A DNA stretch of 64,000 nt, taken from positions 3,410,001 through 3,474,000 of the forward strand of contig NZ_JAUTAZ010000001.1 in the NCBI RefSeq assembly GCF_030818905.1, given 5' to 3'. This document shows, one piece after another, positions 23,236-32,496 of this stretch. The stretch's first letter is position 1, and each line of letters begins with the position of its first letter. This stretch comes from Microbacterium sp. SORGH_AS_0888 (GTDB lineage Bacteria > Actinomycetota > Actinomycetes > Actinomycetales > Microbacteriaceae). The position numbers and the translations under genes were made by a program. Below the pieces are notes generated by a model, which was not told the origin of the DNA, ran no database searches, and worked only from the letters and a program-made list of their open reading frames with translations.

Positions 23236-25323
23236 TCATGATCGCCGGAACCGTCGATACGAGGCCAGAAGCAGGACGCCGATCAGCATCGCAGCCGATC
23301 CGCCCAGTACCAGTGGCCTCCAACTGTCGTCGAGACCGGTGATCGCGAGCTTTTGTGCGGTTTGGACGACGGGAGTGTGCGTTGTCGTGCAGTCAGGATC
23401 GGTGGTGCCCGGGACGCAGTTGGACGTCGGCGGGGTCACGCCGGGGGGCACGTCCGCGGAGCCCACGACAACGTTGACGAGTTTGTCGTCGGCGGTCACG
23501 TGGGGGCTGACCGTCACCACGTAGGTGAGGGTGGCCGTCTGTCCGACCTTCAGTGCGTCGCTCCAGGTCAACGTGGTTCCGTTGACGACCGGGCTTGCCG
23601 CTGAGGCTCCGTTGATCGTCGCGGTCGCGGACCCTTCCACATACGATGCGTTGTCGAGGACGTCTGACAAGTCATCGGTCAGCTTCGCGGGGGTGAGGTC
23701 CACGTTGCCGGTGTTCTGCACCACGACCTGGTAGGTGATCTGCTCGCCGGGGCGCACCGTCTGACCGGAAGCCGGGTCGGAGGTCTTCTTCACGTGCATT
23801 CCCGGAACGGCGGCCCGGTTGACGATTCCGCCGAGATCAACTGTCGTCGCGTTTCCGCTGATGCTGAAGGTTCTCGTGGAAGCCGTTCCGATGAGGTATC
23901 CGGACGGGGCCTGGGTCTCCGTCAGCGTGTAGTCGCCCCAGGGCAGGCTTCCGACGCGCAGAACGCCCCCGGCGGGGTCTTCGTCCGGTGCGCTGTCGTC
24001 GGTGATGTTCGCGGAGTAGCCGTCAGGTCCCGTCAGCGTCCACTGTGAGCCGGAGAGCAGCGAAGAGCCGTCGGTCTTGGACCACTGAACGGATCCGAGG
24101 AGGGCAGTGTTGCTGACGTTGCAGTCGACGTAGTGCCCCGCGGCGACGTTGGCCGTGACGGTCGCGCCCCCGTCGCTCACGACGAGGTCGCTGCTGGGGA
24201 TCTGAGCGCCATCGTCGGTGCAGGCCCAGGAGATCGAGTAGTGCGATAGGGCCGTGGACCCGATGCCCTGCTCGGTGAAGCTCACCTGTGATCCGCTGGT
24301 CGACGTGATCAGGGGATGCTTCCCGGTCCCGGTCGAGGTGTCTGCTCCCGAGGTCGATGCGCTCGCGATGCTGCGTCCGGAAGTGCTCATCGACACGGTG
24401 AACTGGTCGGCCGCGGAGTAGCGGGAGACGACGGTCTTCTCCACGGAGACCTCCGAGAAGACGACGCCGAAAGCCACACCTTGCCTGCTCGTGCCGTAGT
24501 CGTCGATAAACGTCGAAGAGATCTGCTGCGGGGCCTCCGACTGCACCGCAAGAATGCCGCGGTTCGGGTTGTACCCCGCTCCGGTGGAGTCACCGAAGTT
24601 TCCACCACGGCAGGTCACGGTGTTCGTCCCAAGACCAGAGAGCTCACCCGCGAGGATAGCGGGATCGCCCGTGCACACATCCTTGTAGCCGGACGGGACG
24701 AGAGAGAAGAACTGTTGCAGCGGCTTGTCCGACTTCCAGACGAAGCCCTCGTAGTTCGACGTCGTCTCGGCGTCCGCGATCACCATCGACCAGCCAGCGT
24801 CGAGTACCACGCCGCCCGGCCCGGTCATGGTGATGTTGCTGAGGGTGATGGTGTCGCGTTCGTTGTACTGGCCCCCGGTGAGGTCCGCGGATTGGTCCTG
24901 GTAGAAGGCATAGTCGTCTGCCTGAAGCCCGGAGTAATACGGGACCCCGTCGATCGTGTTGCCCAGCACGCCGCCATCCCACGTCGGAAGACCCGAAGTC
25001 CGCACACCGCTCGCGCCCTGCGCTCCCGGAGAAGCCGTCAACGTGAACGTCAGGGTGTAGTCACCCAGCCGAACTGTCTGGTTCTCCGAAGAACCGGCCG
25101 TCACCTGCGCGGCGGACAAAGGCTGGAAGTCGGGAAAGCGCAGCCAACACACGGTATCGGCCGACGGGCCGCCCGTGCCGAAGTCGCAATCTTCGACGCC
25201 TGCCGGGCCCGCCGCAGAGGCAACGGAGGGGAGCGCCACGAGACCGATGCCGGACAGCACGGCCACAGCGACCAGAGAACCAACGCGTCTCGCGCTCGTC
25301 CGAGCCAATTTTTTACGTTTCAC
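23236..25323 (-). CDS. Sortase-anchored SpaA-type surface protein (LAITG)
   Basis: The 695-aa protein has a Sec signal (basic KRKK start, hydrophobic stretch, SVASAA cleavage region near residue 37). A large unique domain, a SpaA prealbumin-like domain (QWSKTDGSSLLSGSQWTLTG ... LTETQAPSGY), and a DUF11/isopeptide-type domain (MHVKKTSDPASGQTVRPGEQ) follow. The C-terminal sorting signal LAITG plus hydrophobic helix and RRFRRS ends it. LAxTG is the motif reported for class E sortases of high-GC Gram-positives. GTG start follows AAAGGTGCGAT. It is likely a cell-wall-linked adhesin or pilus-like subunit. Confidence 0.88.
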   Translation of the reverse strand: MKRKKLARTSARRVGSLVAVAVLSGIGLVALPSVASAAGPAGVEDCDFGTGGPSADTVCWLRFPDFQPLSAAQVTAGSSENQTVRLGDYTLTFTLTASPGAQGASGVRTSGLPTWDGGVLGNTIDGVPYYSGLQADDYAFYQDQSADLTGGQYNERDTITLSNITMTGPGGVVLDAGWSMVIADAETTSNYEGFVWKSDKPLQQFFSLVPSGYKDVCTGDPAILAGELSGLGTNTVTCRGGNFGDSTGAGYNPNRGILAVQSEAPQQISSTFIDDYGTSRQGVAFGVVFSEVSVEKTVVSRYSAADQFTVSMSTSGRSIASASTSGADTSTGTGKHPLITSTSGSQVSFTEQGIGSTALSHYSISWACTDDGAQIPSSDLVVSDGGATVTANVAAGHYVDCNVSNTALLGSVQWSKTDGSSLLSGSQWTLTGPDGYSANITDDSAPDEDPAGGVLRVGSLPWGDYTLTETQAPSGYLIGTASTRTFSISGNATTVDLGGIVNRAAVPGMHVKKTSDPASGQTVRPGEQITYQVVVQNTGNVDLTPAKLTDDLSDVLDNASYVEGSATATINGASAASPVVNGTTLTWSDALKVGQTATLTYVVTVSPHVTADDKLVNVVVGSADVPPGVTPPTSNCVPGTTDPDCTTTHTPVVQTAQKLAITGLDDSWRPLVLGGSAAMLIGVLLLASYRRFRRS

Positions 25324-25620
25324 ATCGCACCTTTCGAGAGTGATTCAGCCAACGGGGAGAGCGCCCGGAGCCAACCGGGTGCCCGCGGCTCTCGTTCCGG
25401 CACCGAGGTTCGGCTCGAACGATCACCTGATCCATCACTCTGTGAGATGAGATCCGCAGCGAATCGTGACGCTGCAGTCCTCCGTCACTCCGCTCCGCCC
25501 GTGCGACGCATCCGAGTACCCTCGGAACCGGGCGAAAACAGCTGGCTTTTGATCCCACGGGGTCCGTATCGATGGTGAGTGGGCTCAGGTCGTGCGCGTT
25601 GGCGTGAAGGTGGTGCCGGG

Positions 25621-26094
25621 ATGAGCGAGTTCTTCTTCTCGATGGACGGTCGGGGCGGGATGGAGTTCCCGGAAGAGCTTCGCCCACCGAGGGAGCAGTT
25701 TGCGATCATGTTGGGTCTGCTGCGTGAGGGCAAGCGATCGACGTTCGGGCTCACGCCCGTGCCCGACGGGGTTCACGTCTTGCGTCACATGACGCAGAAA
25801 GGGCCTGCCGCGTTCTTGCAGTGTGCGGGCACCGGAGACGAGCTCACGATCGAGTGGCGGCGCCGTGACGATGACGGGCAGTCCCGGCTCTACACGCTGG
25901 GGCACACGCAGGATCATGACCCGGAGTTCGTGACGATCGAGTTCTTCGACGGTACGCGCAGCACGCAGGTCCATCCGGACGAGGTGTTCACCGTCGATGA
26001 AGCGGTCGACATCTTCACGACCTACTACGAGACCCAGGCCGTTCCCGACCGCTACTCACTCCGCGAGTTCGACCTCACCTGGCCGAAGCCCTGA
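25621..26094 (+). CDS. Hypothetical protein, paralogue 1
   Basis: The 157-aa soluble protein is unrecognised. It shares with the next gene STFxLxxxPDG, LTIEWRRxDxDG, RLYTxGH, and a C-terminal PDEVFTVDEAVDIFTTYYET then VPDRYSLREFDLTW. No signal peptide or membrane helix is seen. ATG 25621 is chosen where similarity to paralogue 2 begins. Small duplicated acidic proteins of this kind beside surface genes are sometimes immunity proteins, but nothing here proves it. Confidence 0.65.
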   Translation: MSEFFFSMDGRGGMEFPEELRPPREQFAIMLGLLREGKRSTFGLTPVPDGVHVLRHMTQKGPAAFLQCAGTGDELTIEWRRRDDDGQSRLYTLGHTQDHDPEFVTIEFFDGTRSTQVHPDEVFTVDEAVDIFTTYYETQAVPDRYSLREFDLTWPKP

Positions 26095-26244
26095 CGATCT
26101 CGTCTCCCGGCGGGGGAACACCATCGCATCACCGGTGTCGAGGGCGCGAACTGTCGCAGATGCTTCGACGGAGTCGAACCCCGCGGTCGTGAAGATCGAT
26201 GGTGAGATCATGAGAGTCGCCGGCGTTCATCTGAAGCGAGTGCC

Positions 26245-26733
26245 ATGAGTAGTGGGAAGCCCACGTTTGTCTACGAGGTCAACAGAGCCTCGTTCGCGAA
26301 CCTTGTCAACGGTCCGCGGTCGTACGAGGACAACCTGCGCCGGATGGTATCCCTCCTCGGGGAACCGGATCGTTCGACGTTCTCTCTGTCAAAGCTGCCC
26401 GACGGTCAGAGCATCTGGGACGTGACGCGGGAAACGCCGCCGAGCGTGTTCGTGCAGGCGGGCGGGACCGCCGATGCCATGACGATCGAGTGGCGACGCG
26501 TGGACGAGGATGGTGTCGAGCGGCTCTACACCGTCGGGCACGGCGGGCAGCGCGAGGGCGAGCCCACGGTGGCGATCGAGCTCCTCGGGGGAACAGCCCG
26601 CGCTCTCGTCTACCCGGATGAGGTGTTCACCGCGGATGAAGCCGGCGACATCTTCGTGCACTACTTCCACGCGCTCGCAGTTCCCGATCACTACGCTCTC
26701 CGCGAGTCGGACCTGACGCCGCTGACGCCCTGA
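26245..26733 (+). CDS. Hypothetical protein, paralogue 2
   Basis: The 162-aa protein is clearly homologous to the gene at 25621 (MTIEWRRVDEDGVERLYTVG; YPDEVFTADEAGDIFVHYFH; VPDHYALRESDLT). Its ATG overlaps the TGA of a short upstream frame whose tail reads VVKIDGEIMRVAGVHLKRVP, hinting at a lost coupled partner. No recognised domain. Confidence 0.62.
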   Translation: MSSGKPTFVYEVNRASFANLVNGPRSYEDNLRRMVSLLGEPDRSTFSLSKLPDGQSIWDVTRETPPSVFVQAGGTADAMTIEWRRVDEDGVERLYTVGHGGQREGEPTVAIELLGGTARALVYPDEVFTADEAGDIFVHYFHALAVPDHYALRESDLTPLTP

Positions 26734-27231
26734 CCATCTCGTTCGACGGCGACCGCCACGAAGCGCTCCTCGACTCAGCGGCCCCCAGCGGAACACGCAG
26801 TTCGGCCGCTCTGGCCGTCGACGGCGCCATCGCTGCCGACATCGATCTCGACACCGATGCTCACGCGGAGGTGTGCCAGATCGGCCATGACAGCTGGGGA
26901 GGGAGCCGGGCACGCTCAACCCGACCAACGGCAGCACGACCATCGCGTCCGGTCCCAGCGTTCCCGCTCGAGCCGTGGTCGAACTCAGCCTCACCGTCCC
27001 GGAATCCGACGGTGAGACGCTGCCTATTCCTCTGCCGCGTCGTCCGCGTCGACCATGTCCCATCCCATCCCCTGTGCGTCGGCTCTTCCGGCTTCGACCG
27101 TCTCGGTCGATTCCGACACGCGACCCGCCCGCCCCGTGGTCCATTCTTCCGTTACGGGGTCGGTGCGCGCGACGCGCTGCGAAGCGGCAGTCCTCGTGCG
27201 CCGTCGGTGTCTACGCGAGGGAGAGGCAGTA
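26734..27231. other. Gap with frame-broken coding remnants
   Basis: No intact gene is supported. Just after paralogue 2 a plus frame reads SFDGDRHEALLDSAAPSGTR and DGAIAADIDLDTDAHAEVCQ. Another plus frame later reads LNPTNGSTTIASGPSVPARA then VVELSLTVPESDGETLPI. These look like pieces of a decayed protein of unknown type. The minus-strand frame here appears to be a shadow. Confidence 0.4.
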
Positions 27232-27555
27232 ATGGATGACGGGTCTACGACCGGATGCGGCTGCCCACCCTGGTGCGCCGGACACGACGACAGTCAGGAG
27301 CCCCGCCCGCCTCTCGGACACCGCGGCGAACCGATCATGCTGACCGTCGTGGAGCGTCGCTACGCGTTCTTCTCGTCCGGCCGGACCGACGCTCTCGCGA
27401 CCACGGAGTTCGTCGTCGCAGCGGAGCAGGATCGCCGGGGGAGTTATGTGTACCTCGGCGCGCTCGAGGATGTCGGCCGCTTCTTCGCACTGACTCGTGA
27501 CAGCGCCAGGCTGCTGCACTCGGCGCTCGGCGCCGCGCTCACTTCGATGGAGTAG
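27232..27555 (+). CDS. DUF6907-like small Cys/His protein
   Basis: This 107-aa protein begins with a CGCPPWCAGHDD motif (Cys and His suited to metal binding) and HRGEPIMLTVVERRY. A C-terminal GSYVYLGALEDVGRFFALTR follows, the layout I associate with DUF6907 proteins of actinobacteria. GGGAGAGG precedes the ATG by 6 nt. The function is unknown. Confidence 0.65.
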   Translation: MDDGSTTGCGCPPWCAGHDDSQEPRPPLGHRGEPIMLTVVERRYAFFSSGRTDALATTEFVVAAEQDRRGSYVYLGALEDVGRFFALTRDSARLLHSALGAALTSME

Positions 27556-27782
27556 GCCGAATCCGAGCCATCGGGTGATCTTTCGGGTGAATTGTCCGAC
27601 GTTCGTCTCATGCGGGGAGGCCGATCTTGCTCTAATGATGGCGCCACGCGAACACCTCGTGGCCGCCCCTGACCTGCGGGGGCGTCTGACGTGACCCGAC
27701 GTTCTCATCCTCCTGCCCCCGTCGTGCTCTCTCGACGGACGGCGCGGCAGTCGGGCGCCCGACCCGGAAAGCGGTTGTCCCC

Positions 27783-29966
27783 GTGGTTGACACATCTGTG
27801 TGGGAAGGGCGCCGTCTGAGGCGCCGCATCCTCGGCTTGGCGGTGGTCGCCGGCCTTGCGGCGGCGGCTGCGCTCGCCGGCCCGATCGCGGCGTCGGCGG
27901 CGCCCGTCTCGGGCGGTTCGCTCCTGTCCGATGAGACCTTCTCCGGCGCCACCGTCCCGGACGCGCGGTGGATCGGCCTCGGGGACTCCTGCCTGACCGC
28001 CGCGACGCCGGGCTCCGCCCCGCCCGCCGGGGTGTCGAACCTCTCCGGGTGCAGCAAGGTGCAGGACTCCGTGACCAACATGGGCTCCGGATCAGACGGG
28101 TATCTCCAGCTCACGGACAACTCCGGTAGCGCCTCCGCGGCGACGGTCCTCGACCGCGCGTTCCCCTCGTCTGCGGGACTGGAGATGACCTTCGACCAGT
28201 ATCAGTACGCCTCCTCCGGCACAGGGTTCGGGCCGGCGGACGGGATCGGCTTCTTCCTCACCGATGGCGCCTACACACTCACCCAGGCGGGCCCCTCGGG
28301 CGGCTCCCTCGGCTACGCATCGATCAATAGCGACGCGGGCATCCCGCACGGGTATCTCGGTCTGGGCTTCGATGTCTTCGGCAACTACGAGAACCAGCCG
28401 TACGTCGGCACGTCCTGCCCTGCGCAGAACTCCAGTTCCCCCAGCTCGCCGTCGACGGCCAACAGCGTCGGCCTCCGCGGTCCGGGTGATGGGACCGACG
28501 GTTACTGTCTCATCGCGAGCGCCCCCTACGCGAGCTTGCAGAACGCGCCCGCTTCCGCGCCCGGGGGCGCGCGGGGAACGCCGCAGCGGGTCACCGTCAC
28601 CGTGTCGCCCACGACCCCCAGCGACCCGTACCCCACGGTCACCGCGTCGATCAACGGCGTGCAGGTGCTGCAGGCGACGATGACCACGCCGGTTCCGGCG
28701 ACGCTGAAGCTCGGCTTCGCCGCATCCACCGGTTCCGGCCACGAGGTCCACATGATCCGCAACGTCGCCGTCTCGTCGATCGACCCGCTGGGGAGCATCG
28801 ACCTCACCAAGACCGTGGATCACAGCGACGCGACGGGCACGTCTCAGACCGTCTTCACCGAGGGCGACGAGGTCCCCTACAGCTTCCTCGTGACCAACAC
28901 CGGAGCGGAGGCGCTCTCAAACGTCACCGTGACGGACCCGAAGATCAGCAGCATCAGCTGCCCGGCGACGACTCTGCAGCCGGCGAACTCGTTCACCTGC
29001 ACGGGAACATACGGGCCGTTGACAGCGTCGGATGTCGCGTCCGGCACCTTCACGAACACCGCGACCGCGACCGGAGTCGACACCGACAACACGACGCACA
29101 CCAGCACGTCGACCGCCGATGTCGCGACCTACCGGTCCGCGCCGCTCGAGATCGACAAGCGGCTCACCGGCACGGCCGCCTCGGCGGTGGACCCGTCGAC
29201 GTCGTTCACGGTGGACTATTCCTATCCGGCCGGTGCCTACGTGCCCGCGCCGTCCGCGGCCAGCGGCGCTCCGAGCACGTATCCCGCAGGCTCGGGAACG
29301 CTGAGCGTGCATCCGGGCGGCTCTGCGATCTCCTCCTCCCGGATCCCCGAAGGCGCTGTCGTCACGCTGAGCGAGGCGACTCCGGCCACGGTCACCGGCG
29401 CGACGTGGGACGCTCCGTCGTTCAGCCAGAATCCCGTCACCATCGGCTCCGACGCCCCGACCACCGTCACTCTGACCAATCAGATCACCGGTGACCCCGG
29501 CTCGGTGACCTGGTCCAAGACCGACAGCGACACCGGCGCCCTGCTCTCCGGTTCGGTGTGGTCGCTGACCGGGCCGGACGGGTTCTCCGCAACCATCGCA
29601 GACAACGGCAGCCACGATGCGAACCCCACCGCCGGGGACCTCGAGGTCGACGGCTTGCCGTGGGGCCAGTACACGCTCCTCGAGACGACCCCGCCGTCCG
29701 GGTACGCCGTCTCCGCGACCACGCACACCTTCACGATCGGCAGCGCGGCGTTGACGGTGAGCCTCGGTGCGATCACGAACAGCCTCGCACCCGTGCCCGC
29801 ACCCAGCCCGACCGCGGTCGGGCCCGGTGCCGCCGTCAACACCGGTGGCGCCGCTGCCGGCAGCACGGCACCGTGGCTCTGGGGCGGCCTGCTCGCGGCG
29901 GGTGCGGTGGGAATCGCTGCCGCGACGATCGTCGTCGTCCGCGCCACGCGACGCCACGACAGCTAG
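27783..29966 (+). CDS. Exported surface protein with lectin-like and SpaA domains
   Basis: The 727-aa product begins at GTG with a basic stretch and signal helix (ILGLAVVAGLAAAAALAGPI, cleavage near ASAAPV). A lectin-like jelly-roll region follows (about 50-330, with GPADGIGFFLTDG and LGLGFDVFGNYEN). DUF11-type repeats (DLTKTVDHSDATGTSQTVFT), a DUF5979-like domain and a SpaA domain (TWSKTDSDTGALLSGSVWSL) come next. It ends in a membrane helix and ATRRHDS. There is no LPxTG or LAxTG; AVNTGG precedes the helix. The gene after it encodes a sortase, so anchoring is plausible. Confidence 0.85.
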   Translation: MVDTSVWEGRRLRRRILGLAVVAGLAAAAALAGPIAASAAPVSGGSLLSDETFSGATVPDARWIGLGDSCLTAATPGSAPPAGVSNLSGCSKVQDSVTNMGSGSDGYLQLTDNSGSASAATVLDRAFPSSAGLEMTFDQYQYASSGTGFGPADGIGFFLTDGAYTLTQAGPSGGSLGYASINSDAGIPHGYLGLGFDVFGNYENQPYVGTSCPAQNSSSPSSPSTANSVGLRGPGDGTDGYCLIASAPYASLQNAPASAPGGARGTPQRVTVTVSPTTPSDPYPTVTASINGVQVLQATMTTPVPATLKLGFAASTGSGHEVHMIRNVAVSSIDPLGSIDLTKTVDHSDATGTSQTVFTEGDEVPYSFLVTNTGAEALSNVTVTDPKISSISCPATTLQPANSFTCTGTYGPLTASDVASGTFTNTATATGVDTDNTTHTSTSTADVATYRSAPLEIDKRLTGTAASAVDPSTSFTVDYSYPAGAYVPAPSAASGAPSTYPAGSGTLSVHPGGSAISSSRIPEGAVVTLSEATPATVTGATWDAPSFSQNPVTIGSDAPTTVTLTNQITGDPGSVTWSKTDSDTGALLSGSVWSLTGPDGFSATIADNGSHDANPTAGDLEVDGLPWGQYTLLETTPPSGYAVSATTHTFTIGSAALTVSLGAITNSLAPVPAPSPTAVGPGAAVNTGGAAAGSTAPWLWGGLLAAGAVGIAAATIVVVRATRRHDS

Positions 29967-29983
29967 TCGGGTGACAGCCCGGT

Positions 29984-30023
29984 GGCCCGCCGGCGGTTCG
30001 TTCGTCGAACCCGCCGGCGGGCC
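29984..30023 (+). terminator. Hairpin between surface protein and sortase
   Basis: GGCCCGCCGGCGGTTCG (29984-30000) pairs with the inverted copy at 30006-30023 with one bulged base. It sits 17 nt past the surface-protein stop. It has no T-run, but the very stable stem could terminate or attenuate, lowering sortase expression. Confidence 0.6.
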
Positions 30024-30074
30024 GCTCGCTCCTCCTTCCGACCCCGCCCATCCGTTCACGCGCAGGGAGCCTCG

Positions 30075-30714
30075 ATGACCCGCACACGGCGCACTCCGCC
30101 TGTCGTGCTCCTCGTCGTTCTCGCCGTCTGCATCGCGATGTGCGCCGTCGGCGCCGTCGGGCTGTGGCACTCGCTCCCTCCCGCCCCGACGACGGCCACG
30201 GACATGCGAGGTCAGCCGGTGTCGCTCGACCCCGGCGAGGTGCCCGTGCCGGCCGCGTCGTCCGACGCCGTCGCCGACACCGGAGCCCGGTTGGTGGTGC
30301 CCTCCGTTCAGCTGGGACGTGCCGCTCGGGCAGCTGAACGAGGTGGACGGGCAGATCACGCCGCCCGGATTCACCTCCGCCTATCAGGTCCGCAACAGGG
30401 GCGTCAGCCCCGAGGACAGCGCGCAGGGGACGGTGGTCGTGGTGATGCACTCCCTACGCAACGGTGCCATCGGGCCGGGGAACTATCTGATCGATGTGGA
30501 CCAGCAACGCTCGAAGCTCGCGCCGGGCGCAGTCGTCGTCGTCGCCGGTGTGGCGTACGCCGTCACCGGATCGGAGCTCATCTCCAAGGACAGCATCGCG
30601 GGCCAGTCCTCCGTCTGGTCGAACACACCGAACCGTCTCGTGCTGATCACCTGTCTCCAGCGGCCCGACGGCTCGCCGTCCACGGAGAACCTCGTCATCA
30701 CCGCGACCCGTTGA
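30075..30714 (+). pseudogene. Sortase, split by a +1 frameshift
   Basis: The N-terminal frame (from ATG 30075) gives an anchor helix (VVLLVVLAVCIAMCAVGAVG) and ARLVVPSVQL. The C-terminal frame continues VPLGQLNEVDGQITPPGFTS, the His motif VVVVMHSLRNG, and the Cys motif LVLITCLQRPDG with a later Arg. Deleting one G from GGG at 30314-30316 gives ...PSVQLDVPLGQL..., about 212 aa, a complete sortase. Sortases join surface proteins to the wall by transpeptidation. Two candidate substrates flank it. The indel may be a sequencing error. Confidence 0.75.
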
Positions 30715-30805
30715 GCGGTCGCGCCGCGTTCTCCGGAGGCCTGGGGCTCCTCCGTCGCAAGGGGACCGCCAGCCCGCCCGGCGACCCCCTCCCATGTCGG
30801 CGGGA

Positions 30806-31189
30806 TCAGCGCCAGCCGGCGCTCGTGCCGCTCGTGCTCAACACATCCTCGGCCTGGAAAGCGCCGCGGTACCGAGCGGCAGGATGACGGTCGGAGAGCC
30901 GACCGCCGCTCTCGGGGAAGAGGCGCTCGCGCAGCGTGCCCGGCGCGTACTCGCGTTGGGCGAGGCCGCGTTCCTGGAGGACCGGGATGACGTGGTCGAC
31001 GAAGTCGCGGGAGGAGCCGGGGAAGTGCTGCGCGATGATGTTGAGCCCGTCGATGCCGGCATCCTGCCATTCCTCGAGGCGGTCGGCGATCGTCTCGGGC
31101 GTGCCCACCATCCGCGGCTCCCGCACGAGGAGGTCGTCGCGGCCGACGGGAACGCCGGGAGAGGCGTCGGCGCCCCGGGTCGGCACGCG
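30806..31189 (-). pseudogene. 3' remnant of an LLM-class flavin monooxygenase
   Basis: The frame holds only the C-terminal part of a NtaA/SnaA-type luciferase-like monooxygenase: MVGTPETIADRLEEWQDAGI, DGLNIIAQHFPGSSRDFVDH and VIPVLQERGLAQREY. The catalytic barrel is missing. The remnant begins exactly at the MarR stop, so a deletion probably removed the rest. Confidence 0.65.
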
Positions 31190-31191
31190 GA

Positions 31192-31647
31192 TCAGCCGCC
31201 GACGGGGTCCGCCGGGTCCGAGAGGCGCCGAACGCCCGACCAGAAGTCGGTCGCGACCGAGGAGGGTCGCAGCAGTGCGGTGCGAACCGCCTCGGCATGC
31301 GCAGGCCGAGCCAGGCTGACCTTGGCCCGGCCCTCTTCCGTGGCGACGATCTGCCGGCGGGCGGCGCCGCCCGATGCGGCCGTGCTGACGAGGAGACCGC
31401 GTGCGGCCATGCGCGCCAGCTGACGTGACAGTCGGCTTCGGTCCCAGCCCAGCGACGAGGCGAGCTGGTTCTGGCCGAGTGCTCCGTCGCCGAGCTCGAC
31501 GAGTCGGGTGAGGACGGAGAAGTCCGGTCCCGACAAGCCGGACGCCGTCTCGATCGCCCGCTCGACCGCGCCCATCACACTCGCCTGTGCGCGTTTCCAG
31601 GCCTCCCACTGCTCGGTCTCACTCCGGCTCAGAACTTTTGTTGACAT
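31192..31647 (-). CDS. MarR-family transcriptional regulator
   Basis: The 151-aa protein has a MarR winged helix: ALGQNQLASSLGWDRSRLSR (recognition region) and a short wing RQIVATEEGRAKVSL. ATG 31647 overlaps the -35 box of the divergent SDR gene, so binding near its own start could shut off the SDR promoter. The C-terminus abuts an LLM monooxygenase remnant and may have been altered by that deletion. Confidence 0.85.
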   Translation of the reverse strand: MSTKVLSRSETEQWEAWKRAQASVMGAVERAIETASGLSGPDFSVLTRLVELGDGALGQNQLASSLGWDRSRLSRQLARMAARGLLVSTAASGGAARRQIVATEEGRAKVSLARPAHAEAVRTALLRPSSVATDFWSGVRRLSDPADPVGG

Positions 31648-31668
31648 GGAAACATACCGTTCTATGAT
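31641..31668 (+). promoter_or_regulatory. Near-consensus promoter of the SDR gene
   Basis: TTGACA (31641-31646) and TATGAT (31663-31668) are 16 nt apart. ATG 31675 follows 6 nt later, giving a leaderless mRNA. ACATGG(A/C)AACAT occurs at 31644-31655 and again at 31674-31685, a candidate MarR site pair. Confidence 0.65.
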
Positions 31669-31674
31669 GTGTAC

Positions 31675-32496
31675 ATGGCAACATCAGACTACGCGACTCG
31701 CCGGCACGCCGTGCTGATCACCGGCGGCAGCGACGGCATCGGCCTGGGTCTCGCTCGCCGCTACCTCGACGGGGGTCACCGGGTGATCGTGACGGGCCGA
31801 CGGGACGGGCGCCTTCGTGCGGCGGCCGCGGCTCATCCCGGACTCGAGACCTTCGCGAGCGACATCGGCTCGCCCGAGGCGCGAGAGACGCTCGCGGCGC
31901 ACATCGCTGACGTGATGCCCGAGCTGGACACGATCGTCAACAACGCCGGAGTCCAGCGTCGTGTCCCGCTCGCGGACGACGACGAGCCGTGGGCTGAGGT
32001 GCGTGCGGAGATCGAGATCCTCTTCGAGGGGCCGATGCACCTCAACCGGCTGCTTCTCCCGCTGCTCCTTCGCGCCGATCGTGACGTACTCATCATCGAC
32101 GTCACCTCCGGGGGTGCGTACATGCCGCAGACCTTCGCACCCGTGTACAGCGCGTCGAAGGCTGCGCTGCACAGCTACAGCGTCAACCTCAGATGGGCGC
32201 TCGCGGAGACGCGGATCGGGGTCACGGAGCTCATCCCTCCGGCGGTCGCGACGTCCCTCGCGGGGGACAGTGACCGGCACGGAGCCGATCTCGGCGAGTT
32301 CTGCGACGCGGTCTTCCCGCTGCTGGATGGCTCTCGAGACGAGGTGGGGTTCGGCGCCACGGCGTCCGACCTCTTCCGTGACCTGCTCGAACGCCAGAAC
32401 GAGCTCTTCCTGATGTCCGCGGGCCGTTCGCCGACCCGGCGATACCGACCCGGGCGACCGCGCGACCGCGATGAGGCCCAGGACGCGAGCGCCTAG
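31675..32496 (+). CDS. Short-chain dehydrogenase/reductase
   Basis: The 273-aa oxidoreductase has the cofactor motif TGGSDGIGLGLARRY, NNAGVQ, and the catalytic YSASKAALHSY (Tyr-x3-Lys) preceded by DVTSGGAY. ATG 31675 is chosen as it lies 6 nt after the -10 box; GTG 31669 is an alternative. The layout resembles DltE/YciK-like SDRs. The substrate is unknown. It converges on the XRE gene with the stop codons overlapping. Confidence 0.88.
   Translation: MATSDYATRRHAVLITGGSDGIGLGLARRYLDGGHRVIVTGRRDGRLRAAAAAHPGLETFASDIGSPEARETLAAHIADVMPELDTIVNNAGVQRRVPLADDDEPWAEVRAEIEILFEGPMHLNRLLLPLLLRADRDVLIIDVTSGGAYMPQTFAPVYSASKAALHSYSVNLRWALAETRIGVTELIPPAVATSLAGDSDRHGADLGEFCDAVFPLLDGSRDEVGFGATASDLFRDLLERQNELFLMSAGRSPTRRYRPGRPRDRDEAQDASA

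Noticed and set aside
26165..26190. T-arm-like sequence (GAGTCGAACCCCGCGG) as a tRNA fragment
   Set aside because: No acceptor or other stems match nearby.
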